From positions 1-63,505 of the forward strand of contig CANMLX010000026.1 of NCBI GenBank assembly GCA_947498845.1: 63,505 nt of DNA, written 5' to 3'. Shown in pieces: positions 31,461 through 40,770 of the stretch. Under the pieces are notes generated by a model, which was not told where the DNA came from, ran no database searches, and saw only the letters and a program-made list of their open reading frames with translations. The DNA comes from an uncultured Flavobacteriaceae bacterium (GTDB lineage: Bacteria; Bacteroidota; Bacteroidia; Flavobacteriales; Flavobacteriaceae). Position numbers and translations under genes: made by a program. Position 1 is the first letter of the stretch. Every line of letters starts with the position of its first letter.

Positions 31461-32183
31461 TTAGTGTTTTATCACTTTTTGGACTTTGCTTTTGTTGAGC
31501 TTTAAAAAATAAATGCCAATTGGGAGGGATTTTACGTCAATTTTAAATGTATTACTACCATTTGTGATAGTTTCGGTTTTAATTAATTTTCCAATACAAG
31601 AATATAAAGCATAACTTAAATTATTTGAGCTATTGGGCGTTTTTACAAAAATAACATCCTTAACTGGGTTAGGGTAGGTGACAAAACTGGATGTGCTGGG
31701 TTCTTTTACTGAGAGATTATTGCTAAAACTAAACACTTGTGTCCAGTAATGACGGTAAGTTGCGTTAGCATTAAAGCCATAACCAATGCCCATCTCATTA
31801 ACATCAGGATTGAGTATATTGTTAAGATGACCAGTACTATTCTCCCATTGTTTAAATGTATCTATAACCGTTTGGTTGCCAGCGGCTATGTTTTCGTTTA
31901 CAGGGATACCTGAATATCCGGTAGCTCTAATGCGTTCGGAAAAAGAGGAGCCATTTCTCCCTTTATGATCAAAATAGTTGTTGTTTGCCATATCCAGAGA
32001 ATGCTTTTGAGCCGAGGTATTAAGTTTCTGGTTTAAAAAAACAGATGATAGACCGTTTTGAGCTCTTAATTTGTTAACTAGCTCAAGCATATTTAACTTT
32101 TGAGTTTCAGTTTGAGCCTGGTATTCTACTTTAAAGAATAGAAAAAATAAAAGACAGTAAATGCAAGTTTTTGGGGCTTTCAT
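31461..32183 (-). CDS. CAP/SCP-domain secreted protein with T9SS C-terminal domain
   Basis: 240 residues. Signal peptide (YCLLFFLFFKVEYQA, about 9-23). CAP domain about 28-155: LNMLELVNKLRAQNGLSSV, HSLDMANNNYFDHKGRNGSSFSERI, GIPVNENIAAGNQ, GHLNNILNPDVNEMGIGYG, and HYWTQVFS, which keeps the two family histidines and Glu residues. C-terminal ~75 residues are a type A sorting domain (VTYPNPVKDVIFVKTP ... LPIGIYFLKLNKSKVQKVIKH), so the protein should cross the outer membrane by the type IX system. Function of bacterial CAP proteins is poorly known. Confidence 0.9.
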   Translation of the reverse strand: MKAPKTCIYCLLFFLFFKVEYQAQTETQKLNMLELVNKLRAQNGLSSVFLNQKLNTSAQKHSLDMANNNYFDHKGRNGSSFSERIRATGYSGIPVNENIAAGNQTVIDTFKQWENSTGHLNNILNPDVNEMGIGYGFNANATYRHYWTQVFSFSNNLSVKEPSTSSFVTYPNPVKDVIFVKTPNSSNNLSYALYSCIGKLIKTETITNGSNTFKIDVKSLPIGIYFLKLNKSKVQKVIKH

Positions 32184-32325
32184 TGTAGGGAGTTATTAAA
32201 GTTAGTTGTTAATTATATATACGGTACTTTTAAGGAAAAAGATTACTAATCTCTTATTTTAATCTTAAGATACTGTAAGTGAACTTCAATTAAATGATAA
32301 GGTATTTTAATCGAAAAATTAAGTG

Positions 32326-32333
32326 TACCTTTG
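32326..32333 (+). promoter_or_regulatory. typA -7 box (TACCTTTG)
   Basis: Perfect TAnnTTTG match 26 bases before ATG 32360. It lies downstream of the longest possible start (32294), which therefore cannot be in the transcript from this promoter; this decides the start. Confidence 0.7.
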
Positions 32334-32359
32334 CAGCCTTAAAAAAGGCATCATTTATT

Positions 32360-34159
32360 ATGGGTAATATTAAAAATATTGCAATTATAGCACACGTAGA
32401 TCATGGTAAAACTACTTTGGTTGATAAGATTATGTACCACTGTCAATTATTTCGTGAAAACGAAAATACAGGAGATTTAATCCTTGATAATAATGATCTT
32501 GAACGTGAAAGAGGTATTACTATTACTTCAAAAAATGTGTCTGTAAAATATAAAGGCACTAAAATAAATATAATTGATACGCCAGGTCACGCCGATTTTG
32601 GAGGAGAAGTAGAGCGTGTTTTAAATATGGCCGATGGTGTATTATTACTAGTTGATGCCTTTGAAGGACCAATGCCACAAACACGATTTGTGCTACAAAA
32701 AGCCATAGATTTAGGTCTTAAACCTTGTGTGGTAGTAAATAAAGTAGATAAGGAAAATTGTACACCAGATGAGGTGCATGAGAAAGTATTCGATTTAATG
32801 TTCGAATTAGGGGCCGAAGAATGGCAGTTAGATTTTCCAACAGTATATGGATCAGCCAAAAATAATTGGATGAGTGACGATTGGAAGAACGAAACAGAAA
32901 ATATTGAGCCATTACTAGATATGGTTATTGAACACGTTCCTGAACCAAAAATAGAGGCTGGTACTACTCAAATGTTAATTACTTCTCTAGACTTCTCATC
33001 GTTTACAGGACGAATTGCAATAGGTAGATTAACTAGGGGAGAATTAAAAGTGGGGCAAAATATTTCTTTAGTAAAAAGAGATGGTTCTGTAGTTAAATCT
33101 AAAATAAAAGAACTTCATGTATTTGAAGGTTTAGGACGTATAAAAGTAGATGAAGTAGAGGCAGGCGATATTTGTGCTATTGTTGGTTTAGAAGGTTTTG
33201 AAATTGGAGACACTGTTGCCGATTGGGAAAATCCTGAAGGCTTAAAAACGATAGCTATAGATGAACCAACAATGAGTATGTTATTTACAATAAACGATTC
33301 CCCGTTTTTTGGAAAAGATGGTAAGTATGTAACATCAAGACATATTAAAGAGCGTCTAACAAAAGAACTTGAAAAAAACTTAGCGCTAAGAGTAGAAGAA
33401 ACCGATAGTGCAGATAAATTTATGGTATTTGGTAGAGGTGTGTTGCATTTATCTGTTTTAATTGAAACTATGCGTCGTGAAGGTTATGAGTTACAAATAG
33501 GTCAGCCACAGGTGATTATAAAAGAAATTGATGGTGTTAAATGTGAGCCTGTAGAGGAAATGACTATAGATTTACCTGAAAGTGTTTCAGGGAAAGCTGT
33601 AGAATTGGTAACCATGCGTAAAGGAGAAATGATGAGTATGGAAGCTAAAGGAGATCGTATGATATGTGAATTTATTGTGCCTTCCAGAGGTATAATAGGG
33701 TTGAGAAATCAACTACTTACGGCTACTGCAGGAGAAGCGATAATGGCGCACCGTTTTAAAGAGTACCAACCTTTAAAAGGTGGGATTCCAGAACGACAAA
33801 ATGGAAGTTTAGTGTCTATGGAAAAGGGTACAGCAATACCATACTCAATCGATAAATTACAAGATAGAGGAAAGTTTTTTGTTGATCCAGGAGAAGAAAT
33901 TTACGAAGGACAGGTTATTGGTGAAAATTCTCGAGGGGATGATATGGCTGTTAATGTTACAAAGACCAAGAAGTTAAGTAATGTTCGTAGTTCAGGTGCC
34001 GATGACAAAGCTAAAATTGTACCTGCGATTAAGTTTTCATTAGAGGAAGCATTGGAGTACATTCAAAAAGATGAGTATGTAGAAGTTACGCCTAATCATT
34101 TACGCTTAAGAAAAATATTTTTAACAGAGGTTGAGCGTAAACGTAACAAATCTATATAA
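32360..34159 (+). CDS. typA: Translational GTPase TypA/BipA
   Basis: Ribosome-associated GTPase acting in 50S assembly and stress adaptation. From ATG 32360 the protein has 599 residues, the normal length; a longer open frame of 22 residues upstream precedes the promoter and is rejected. G1 motif AHVDHGKTT (about 10-18), the G2 region DLERERGITI, DTPGHADFGGEVERV (G3) and NKVDKENC (G4) are clear, followed by domain II, an EF-G-like domain and the TypA-specific C-terminus (RGIIGLRNQLLTATAG, ENSRGDDMAVNVTKTKKLSN). The last coding bases overlap a possible earlier start of the next gene. Confidence 0.97.
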   Translation: MGNIKNIAIIAHVDHGKTTLVDKIMYHCQLFRENENTGDLILDNNDLERERGITITSKNVSVKYKGTKINIIDTPGHADFGGEVERVLNMADGVLLLVDAFEGPMPQTRFVLQKAIDLGLKPCVVVNKVDKENCTPDEVHEKVFDLMFELGAEEWQLDFPTVYGSAKNNWMSDDWKNETENIEPLLDMVIEHVPEPKIEAGTTQMLITSLDFSSFTGRIAIGRLTRGELKVGQNISLVKRDGSVVKSKIKELHVFEGLGRIKVDEVEAGDICAIVGLEGFEIGDTVADWENPEGLKTIAIDEPTMSMLFTINDSPFFGKDGKYVTSRHIKERLTKELEKNLALRVEETDSADKFMVFGRGVLHLSVLIETMRREGYELQIGQPQVIIKEIDGVKCEPVEEMTIDLPESVSGKAVELVTMRKGEMMSMEAKGDRMICEFIVPSRGIIGLRNQLLTATAGEAIMAHRFKEYQPLKGGIPERQNGSLVSMEKGTAIPYSIDKLQDRGKFFVDPGEEIYEGQVIGENSRGDDMAVNVTKTKKLSNVRSSGADDKAKIVPAIKFSLEEALEYIQKDEYVEVTPNHLRLRKIFLTEVERKRNKSI

Positions 34160-34166
34160 TTGTATA

Positions 34167-34406
34167 ATGACTTTTTTAGAAATAGATGCAGTAGAATGGT
34201 TTGGTTACGCTGCTATGGCTACGGTTTTAGTATCGTTTTTAATGAAGTCTATTATTAAGTTGCGTATAGTTAATGCTTTAGGTTGTTTATTGTTTATAGC
34301 TTATGGTTTTTTACTTCATCCAATTTCAAAACCTATAATAATAACTAACGTAGCAATAGCGTTTATAAATATGTTTCATATTTTAAAAAATAAAACTTTT
34401 AATTAG
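34167..34406 (+). CDS. YgjV-like small membrane protein
   Basis: 79 residues from ATG 34167, 7 bp after the typA stop; a GTG/ATG further upstream (34131) would run inside typA and is less likely. Three hydrophobic helices: WFGYAAMATVLVSFLM, IVNALGCLLFIAYGFLL and IIITNVAIAFINMFHIL. The pattern S-x-L-M-K-x-I-x-K-L-R-x-x-N, then G, Y-G, fits the YgjV-type bacterial inner membrane family (half of a SWEET/PQ-loop-like unit). Function unknown. Probably cotranscribed with typA. Confidence 0.65.
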   Translation: MTFLEIDAVEWFGYAAMATVLVSFLMKSIIKLRIVNALGCLLFIAYGFLLHPISKPIIITNVAIAFINMFHILKNKTFN

Positions 34407-34557
34407 TACGATCAAAAATTTGTTGGTTTATAATTTAAGTTAATTAAGGGCTTGTTATAAGTTATGGATTTTTGAAGGATTTTGTATATTTAGCCAATCA
34501 AAAAATACATACTAAATAACCTACTTATATAGTTTAAATAGTAACAAAATATAATTT

Positions 34558-35856
34558 TTGAGAAATCTAGTAAACTACTTTAATGCTAAAATTTTAGTAA
34601 AGGTTATTTCCTTAAAATCGTTATCTGTATTAACTCGAATAATAGCGGGTTTATTTACATCAAAAGCCATAGCGATTTTTATCGGAGCAGAAGGTTTAGC
34701 CTTAATAGGTAATTTGAGAAACTTCGTTACATCTGCTCAAACTCTAGGTACTCTAGGGTATTATAAAGGTGTGGTAAGATATGTCGATAGATTTAAAGAT
34801 GATTTGGTGAGGCTAAGTAAAACGCTATCGACTGTTTTTTATTCTGGCTTTATAGCTACCTTTTTAGTATCATTATTCTGTTATTTAAGAGCAGATTTTA
34901 TTAATGATCTCATCTTTCCTACATACAATAACTATGTTTATATTATAAAAATATTTGCAATAGTATTGCCTTTTTATGCTTTAAACATGTACAGTTTTTC
35001 AATAATGAATGGGTTTTCTAAGTATAAAATGCTTTTAATACTTAATATTATTGGGCAAATTTTAAGTTTAAGTATAGCCTTACTCCTTATTTATCAAAGA
35101 AAATTAGATGGCGCATTGTTATCTGTAGCAATTTCAGAATCTTTAATATTCTTAATAACTTTAGTGGGTATAATAAATAGAAAAAGCCTTACGCCATTAT
35201 TGAGTGTTAATAATGTGAGCCTTGAGTACTTTAAAAACCTAAGTTCATATACTTTAGTGGCTTTTTTTCCATTAGTTTTAGTGCCTATTGTGACTTTAAT
35301 GATTCGCTCTTATATTATTGATACAATAGGTTACAGAGATGCAGGTTTTTGGGAAGCAATGATGCGAATCTCTAAATACTATTTAATGATAGTTAGTTTG
35401 CTTATTGGCATTTATATTATGCCAGGCTTTTCCGAGATTAATAATATTAAACAATTTAAAAAACGTCTATTTTCATATTATAAAACCATTGTGCCTTTAT
35501 TGGCATTAGGATTTGTAGGGATTTATTTTTTAAAATCGTTTATTGTAAAAACTGTGTTTTCAAGTGAGTTTATCCCTGTAAAAGATTTATTTTTATGGCA
35601 GTTGCTGGGAGATTTTATAAAAATACTTTCAATGATAATAGCCTATCAGTTCTTGGCAAAGAAAATGTATTGGCATTATATTATTAGTGAAGCTTTTTTT
35701 GTTGTGATTTTATATACAACTAGCGTTTATTTTGTGAATTGCTTTGGTGTGAAAGGAGCTGTTATTGCACATTTTGTTAGTTATGTAATGTATTATGCTT
35801 TGGTGCTATTTGTGTTTGGAAGTTCGCTTTTTGGGGTAAAGAAGTTAGGTGGGTAG
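34558..35856 (+). CDS. O-antigen/polysaccharide translocase (Wzx-type flippase) 1
   Basis: 432 residues, about twelve membrane helices of the MATE/MOP superfamily. TSKAIAIFIGAEGLALIGNLRNF (about 34-56) and GYRDAGFWEAMMRISKYYL (about 262-280) are typical of WzxE/O-antigen translocases. Starts with TTG 34558. Would move lipid-linked oligosaccharide units across the inner membrane. Immediately followed by a paralogue that aligns along its whole length (GLVTSK..LGASGLALLGNLRSF; EKAGYWEAMNRISSHYL), so the two are a tandem duplication. They may act together or on different units. Confidence 0.85.
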   Translation: MRNLVNYFNAKILVKVISLKSLSVLTRIIAGLFTSKAIAIFIGAEGLALIGNLRNFVTSAQTLGTLGYYKGVVRYVDRFKDDLVRLSKTLSTVFYSGFIATFLVSLFCYLRADFINDLIFPTYNNYVYIIKIFAIVLPFYALNMYSFSIMNGFSKYKMLLILNIIGQILSLSIALLLIYQRKLDGALLSVAISESLIFLITLVGIINRKSLTPLLSVNNVSLEYFKNLSSYTLVAFFPLVLVPIVTLMIRSYIIDTIGYRDAGFWEAMMRISKYYLMIVSLLIGIYIMPGFSEINNIKQFKKRLFSYYKTIVPLLALGFVGIYFLKSFIVKTVFSSEFIPVKDLFLWQLLGDFIKILSMIIAYQFLAKKMYWHYIISEAFFVVILYTTSVYFVNCFGVKGAVIAHFVSYVMYYALVLFVFGSSLFGVKKLGG

Positions 35857-35872
35857 TGTTATAAATATTCTA

Positions 35873-37144
35873 ATGAAATTTAATTTGAAACTTCTTTTTA
35901 AGGCTTCTTATTTTAATGCAATAATAGTAGCTGTTAAGGTTTTATCAGGTTTGGTAACATCAAAAGTAGTTGCATTTTATTTGGGAGCATCAGGTTTAGC
36001 ACTTTTAGGCAATTTAAGAAGTTTTAGGCAAACTATTTCCAGTTTTACTGCAGAAGGCTATCAAAATGGAACAGTTAGGTATATATCAGAATATAGCGAA
36101 AGTAAAGACGATAAAGATAGAATTTGTGCTACGGTTTTTCAATTAAGTTTAGGGTTTGCATTTATTATAGGTGTAGCTTTATGGCTTTTTTCTTCGTATT
36201 GGAGCGTTTTTTTATTTAAGACTAAGGATTATAGCTATATAATCAAAATTTTAGGTATAGCATTACCATTTTCTTCATTTAATTTATTAATTATATATAT
36301 ACTTAATGGCTTAGAGAGATTTAAGAAGTTAGTTTTTATTAACTCGGTTCTAAATATTGTTAATATGCTAGTCTCTGTAATTCTTATATTGAATTATAAA
36401 TTAACAGGAGCGTTAATAGGCTTTATTACAGGACCAATACTTGTCTTTTTAATCAATTTGTATGTGTTAGGTGATGACAAGTATTTACTAATAAATGTAT
36501 TTAAGTTTAAACTGTTTTCTATTAGTGTACTTAAAAAACTAAATCTCTATTTAGTAATGTCAATTTATTCGGTTGTAATAGTTTCGGTTACATTTTTAGC
36601 AATACGTAATCTTATCATCGAAAATTTAGGTGTCGAAAAAGCAGGTTATTGGGAGGCAATGAATAGAATATCATCACACTACCTAATGTTTTTTTTGACA
36701 TTAACATCTTTTTATTTGTTACCAAGATTGTCTAAAGTAAATAGTTTTAAAGTTTTAAAAAACGAGATTAAAAGTTTTTATATATTAAGTATACCCTTAC
36801 TCGTAGTATTTTTTACGTTAATTTATTTTTTACGTTTTTTTTTGTTAAAACTATTGTTAAGTAATGAGTTTTTACCTACAGCATCATTATTTTTTTGGCA
36901 ACTAGTAGCAGATTTTATTAGTGTGCTTGCTATAGTTCTTGTGAAGCAATTTCATGCTAAGCTAATGTTTAAAGAGTATTTATTTTGTAATGGGATGTTA
37001 AATATACTTTATTTGGGATTAAGTTATGTGTTTATAGATAAATATGGTTTAGTTGGGGTTGTTAAAGCCTATGCTATTAGTTATTTTGTTTATTTGTTTT
37101 TAGTAATAGGATGTGTTGTTAATTATTATAGAAGTATAAATTAG
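35873..37144 (+). CDS. O-antigen/polysaccharide translocase (Wzx-type flippase) 2
   Basis: 423 residues from ATG 35873; a GTG at 35849 inside the previous gene gives eight more residues and is an alternative. Same fold as its upstream neighbour: twelve helices, LGASGLALLGNLRSF (about 37-51) and KAGYWEAMNRISSHYLMF. Identity to the neighbour is modest by eye, so the duplication is not recent. 16 bp after the first flippase, so cotranscribed. Together with pEtN transferase and glycosyltransferases downstream it makes a surface-glycan locus. Confidence 0.82.
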   Translation: MKFNLKLLFKASYFNAIIVAVKVLSGLVTSKVVAFYLGASGLALLGNLRSFRQTISSFTAEGYQNGTVRYISEYSESKDDKDRICATVFQLSLGFAFIIGVALWLFSSYWSVFLFKTKDYSYIIKILGIALPFSSFNLLIIYILNGLERFKKLVFINSVLNIVNMLVSVILILNYKLTGALIGFITGPILVFLINLYVLGDDKYLLINVFKFKLFSISVLKKLNLYLVMSIYSVVIVSVTFLAIRNLIIENLGVEKAGYWEAMNRISSHYLMFFLTLTSFYLLPRLSKVNSFKVLKNEIKSFYILSIPLLVVFFTLIYFLRFFLLKLLLSNEFLPTASLFFWQLVADFISVLAIVLVKQFHAKLMFKEYLFCNGMLNILYLGLSYVFIDKYGLVGVVKAYAISYFVYLFLVIGCVVNYYRSIN

Positions 37145-37233
37145 TTTTTAATTTCAAGAGCTATTTAAAACAGTTTGTATTAGATGTTTTTTGGTTAAAA
37201 ATAGCTTTAGTAATTTGTAAAATAGTATTAGGA

Positions 37234-38784
37234 ATGATTAGAATATTAAAAGAATTTTTATTGATTTTATTACCCTTATTTCTAAAATATTTTTATCTAA
37301 ATCTATTTATAGATTTAGATTTGGTGAAAAATGGCGATTATTTAGAAGATTTCGTTTTTTCAATTTTAGTATTTGTTTTATTGACTTTTGGAACTCTTAA
37401 ATTTAAGTTCATAAGATATGTAGTTATTTTTTTTTATGGATTTTATTATATTATTGAGACAATATCTTATATAGCGGTTTCTTCAAATTTTTCAGCTTCG
37501 TTTGTATATGTACTTATTGAATCAAGCAAAGGAGAGTTTAGTGAGTTTGTAAATTCGTATTTTAAAATAGAGGTCATAATTTTTGTATGTATAATATTAT
37601 CTTATATTTTCTTTCTTATAAAACGCAAGTATAATCTTATTAAAAAATTAAGTTTATTAAAAACTATTACTATAATAATATTTGTGGTTGGATTTCTGAA
37701 AATTAATGGTGAAATTTTAAACAATGCTTATTATAATGTAGTTAGAGGGGCTTATGGTTATTTTGATTTGCAAAATAATTTTGAGCTAGCGAGCAAAGAT
37801 ATAGATGTAGCAGATATTGAAGTTACTGGTGATAATGATATATTAGTACTTATTATTGGAGAGTCTACTAATAGAGGGCATATGCATTTATATGGTTATG
37901 AGAAACTTACAACACCAAATTTATCTTCATATAAAGATAGTTTATATGTGTATAATAATGTAATTTCTACGGATGTTTTAACAGTGAAAGCTGTGCCTAA
38001 AATTTTAACATCTTTAGAAAGTCAAAGTAATAGGGATTCAGTAACAAATATAATAGAAATTATTAATAAGGCTGGATATAAAACATATTGGCTATCAAAC
38101 CAACGACCGATAAGTTATCATGATAATGCAGTAAATAAAATAGCATCTATGTGTAGTTTTTTTAAATTTTATAACTATCAAGTTGATAAAAGTGCCGAAG
38201 TTTTAGATGAAGTATTATTACCAGATTATAAATCTATTTTAAAAGAGGAGGGGAAAAAATTTATAGTAATGAGACTTATAGGTACACATTTTACTTATAG
38301 TAACCGCTACCCAAAACACTTTAGTAAATTTAAGCCCTCTAAAAATACACAGAGAGAAGAAATAAGAAGTCATTATGACAATGCGATTCTTTATAATGAT
38401 TTTATTGTTTCTTCAATATTGAGAGAATTAAAGGAAATCAATAAAAAAAGTGCATTACTATATTTATCGGATCATGGAGAAAATGTATATGATTATGGTG
38501 ATTTTTTTGGAAGAACAGAAGAAAATATAAAAAAGAGTATGTTTGAAATTCCTTTTATATTATGGACGTCAAAATCGTTTAATAAACCTAAAGACTTTGA
38601 TTATGTCGAAAATAGAAAGTTTATGTCTGACCATTTATATGAAAGTATAGGTCATTTAATAGGAGCTAAACATAAAAGTATGGATTTTAGTAAAAGTATT
38701 TTTAATAAAAGCTTTAAAGATCGAGAGCGAATTGTATTAAATGCTATAAACTATGATAAATATTTTTTAAACCATAATGACTAA
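37234..38784 (+). CDS. Phosphoethanolamine-transferase-like membrane enzyme (sulfatase superfamily)
   Basis: 516 residues. Five N-terminal membrane helices (to about 165) then a periplasmic alkaline-phosphatase-fold domain. Metal/active-site motifs: Glu210 in IIGEST, the nucleophile Thr250 (or Thr246) in STDVLTVKAVPKILTS, and Asp413-His414 in YLSDHGEN, as in EptA/EptB/EptC and OpgE. GHMHLYGYEKLTTPNL after the first motif is typical. It likely adds phosphoethanolamine (or phosphoglycerol) to the glycan or lipid A core. Shares 8 bp with the start of the next gene. Confidence 0.85.
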   Translation: MIRILKEFLLILLPLFLKYFYLNLFIDLDLVKNGDYLEDFVFSILVFVLLTFGTLKFKFIRYVVIFFYGFYYIIETISYIAVSSNFSASFVYVLIESSKGEFSEFVNSYFKIEVIIFVCIILSYIFFLIKRKYNLIKKLSLLKTITIIIFVVGFLKINGEILNNAYYNVVRGAYGYFDLQNNFELASKDIDVADIEVTGDNDILVLIIGESTNRGHMHLYGYEKLTTPNLSSYKDSLYVYNNVISTDVLTVKAVPKILTSLESQSNRDSVTNIIEIINKAGYKTYWLSNQRPISYHDNAVNKIASMCSFFKFYNYQVDKSAEVLDEVLLPDYKSILKEEGKKFIVMRLIGTHFTYSNRYPKHFSKFKPSKNTQREEIRSHYDNAILYNDFIVSSILRELKEINKKSALLYLSDHGENVYDYGDFFGRTEENIKKSMFEIPFILWTSKSFNKPKDFDYVENRKFMSDHLYESIGHLIGAKHKSMDFSKSIFNKSFKDRERIVLNAINYDKYFLNHND

Positions 38785-39862
38785 AATATGCATATTAATT
38801 GGTAGATTAAATGGTGGGGGAGCAGAGCGTTCGGCGGGGTTACTATCTTATATCTTATCTAATCTAGGGTATCAGGTTTCTATAATTATTCTTCAAGATG
38901 ATATTAATTATGCGTTTAAAGGCCACTTAATCAATTTAGGCAAGCTTAAAGGGAGATCGGTTTTAGATAAAACTCTTAAGTATTTAGAACTAAAAAAAAC
39001 GCTTAAACAAAATCAATTTAACTTGATATTAGATTTTAGAGTTAAAATGTTTTCTTTTAGAGAATTTGTGTTAAATACTTTTGTTTTTAAGGCAGCTAAT
39101 ATGATTAATATGGTAAGAAGCTATAACTTAAAGTGGTATTTACCTGGAAGCAAATTTTTTTCGAAATACATGTATGGTAAATATGCTGGGATAAATACGG
39201 TCTCATACAAAATTCAAGAGCAAATTAAAAGTAGGTATAAGTTTTCTAATGTTAATACAATTTATAGTCCTATCGATATAAATCATATTAAGAAAAAAGC
39301 AGAAATTAAAATTGAATCTACTTTTGAAGAAGAGTTTATAATTGCAGTCGGAAGGTTAGATGTAAATAAACAATTTGGTGAATTAATTCAAGCTTATGGT
39401 AAATCAGTTTTACTAAAGAAAAAAATTAAACTATATATTCTAGGAAGTGGTTATGAAAAAGAGAAGTTATTAACTATTATAGGCAGATTGAATTTAGGAA
39501 ATTTTGTTAAATTATTACCTTTTCAAGAGAATCCTTTTATTTACATGAAGCAAGCTAAGTTTTTAGTGTTATCTAGTAAAAAAGAAGGTTTTCCTAGAGT
39601 TTTGATAGAGTCATTAGCTTGTGCTACTCCAGTTATATCTTTTGATTGTAATTCTGGACCTAGTGAGATAATAGATAATGAGAAGAACGGTTTATTAGTT
39701 GAAGACCAAAATTTTATAAAATTAACCGTTGCCATGGATCGAATGGTGCTAGATTCTAATTTGTATAGTGTTTGTAAAGATAATGCTTTAAAGAGTGTAG
39801 ATCGATTTTCAATGGAGGTAATAAGTAAGGAGTGGAAAGAATACATAAAAGAACTGGTTTAA
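38777..39862 (+). CDS. Glycosyltransferase family 4
   Basis: 361 residues of the GT-B fold. N-terminal GRLNGGGAERSAGLLSYIL (8-26); C-terminal EEFIIAVGRLDVNKQF, LGSGYEKEKLLTI and SSKKEGFPRVLIESLACATPVISFDCNSGPSEII, the E-x7-E retaining-enzyme motif in the nucleotide-sugar half. Substrate unknown. Overlaps the pEtN transferase by 8 bp. Its TAA stop shares TTAA with the convergent GT2 gene. Confidence 0.88.
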   Translation: MTKICILIGRLNGGGAERSAGLLSYILSNLGYQVSIIILQDDINYAFKGHLINLGKLKGRSVLDKTLKYLELKKTLKQNQFNLILDFRVKMFSFREFVLNTFVFKAANMINMVRSYNLKWYLPGSKFFSKYMYGKYAGINTVSYKIQEQIKSRYKFSNVNTIYSPIDINHIKKKAEIKIESTFEEEFIIAVGRLDVNKQFGELIQAYGKSVLLKKKIKLYILGSGYEKEKLLTIIGRLNLGNFVKLLPFQENPFIYMKQAKFLVLSSKKEGFPRVLIESLACATPVISFDCNSGPSEIIDNEKNGLLVEDQNFIKLTVAMDRMVLDSNLYSVCKDNALKSVDRFSMEVISKEWKEYIKELV

Positions 39863-40770
39863 AAAAAGTATCTAATAGTTGATAAATACATGCGTTTAAA
39901 AAAATAGAATACGGGTGTAGGTAAATAATATTTAATTTTTTTAATGATAGATAAATTGGAGGTGTCAATTTTATTTTTATAAAATGTTACAAGTTCATTA
40001 TTTTTCTCCATTTTATATAAAAGGACTAGCTTATAGTATATAAAATCAATATAAGGTTTTAAGTTGTTACGATTTTTACTATTTAAATATTTTGAATAAT
40101 TGGGAACAATTCTGTAAGTATTAGGTTTTGGTGAGGTTAGTTGGTCTTCAACACCTCTTAAGTAGTTGACTTTATGTTTTTTATAATATGTGGCAGTGTA
40201 GTAGTCAAAGCACCTTATAAAGAAATCTTCTTCTTCTCCATAATTCACAGTGGTATCAAAATCACCAATTTTATCAAAAACTTCTTTTTTGATAACTATA
40301 GAACTAAAACCAAAAACATTTTTTTTTAAATTAAAATAATTTGGAACAAATTTTATATTACTGGTTTTAAAAGGAATTCGAGTTAAATCAACCTTTTGAT
40401 TTAGGGTGACTGTTTTTACAGTAGTAGCAAATATTTTGCAGGAATTATTAAACTTAATTAGGTTGTAAATAGTGAGTAAGTAATCTTCACACCATAGATC
40501 GTCAGCGTCTAAAAAAGCAATATAATCGTAAGAAGCAGCTTTAATACCAGAATTTCTTGCACTTGATAATCCATTATTTTCTTGATGAATAATTTTAATT
40601 CGAGAATCCTTAAAATCTTTAGCTATTTCTACGCTATTATCTGTACAGCCATCATTAACAATAATTAATTCAAAATTTGTATAGATTTGATTTATAACAC
40701 TTGTTAATGTCTTTTTAATATATTTCTCTTTATTGTAAAGAGGCATGACAATTGAAAAAGTTATATTCAT
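39859..40770 (-). CDS. Glycosyltransferase family 2 (a)
   Basis: 303 residues from ATG 40770 (ATGA overlap with the upstream GT2 stop); the longer open frame starts ten codons earlier inside the neighbour. GT-A motifs: FSIVMPLYNKEKYIKKTLTSV, IVNDGCTDNS, SSARNSGIKAASYDYIAFLDADDLW (about 74-98; DAD metal motif) and a DFDTTVNYGEEEDFFIR acceptor region. Likely adds one sugar to the surface glycan. Sits convergent to GT4; part of a two-gene reverse operon with the next one. Confidence 0.9.
   Translation of the reverse strand: MNITFSIVMPLYNKEKYIKKTLTSVINQIYTNFELIIVNDGCTDNSVEIAKDFKDSRIKIIHQENNGLSSARNSGIKAASYDYIAFLDADDLWCEDYLLTIYNLIKFNNSCKIFATTVKTVTLNQKVDLTRIPFKTSNIKFVPNYFNLKKNVFGFSSIVIKKEVFDKIGDFDTTVNYGEEEDFFIRCFDYYTATYYKKHKVNYLRGVEDQLTSPKPNTYRIVPNYSKYLNSKNRNNLKPYIDFIYYKLVLLYKMEKNNELVTFYKNKIDTSNLSIIKKIKYYLPTPVFYFFKRMYLSTIRYFF

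Noticed and set aside
32294..32359. 22-residue N-terminal extension of TypA
   Set aside because: It precedes the perfect TACCTTTG promoter box, and the shorter form has the normal family start MGNIKNIAIIAHVDHGKTT.
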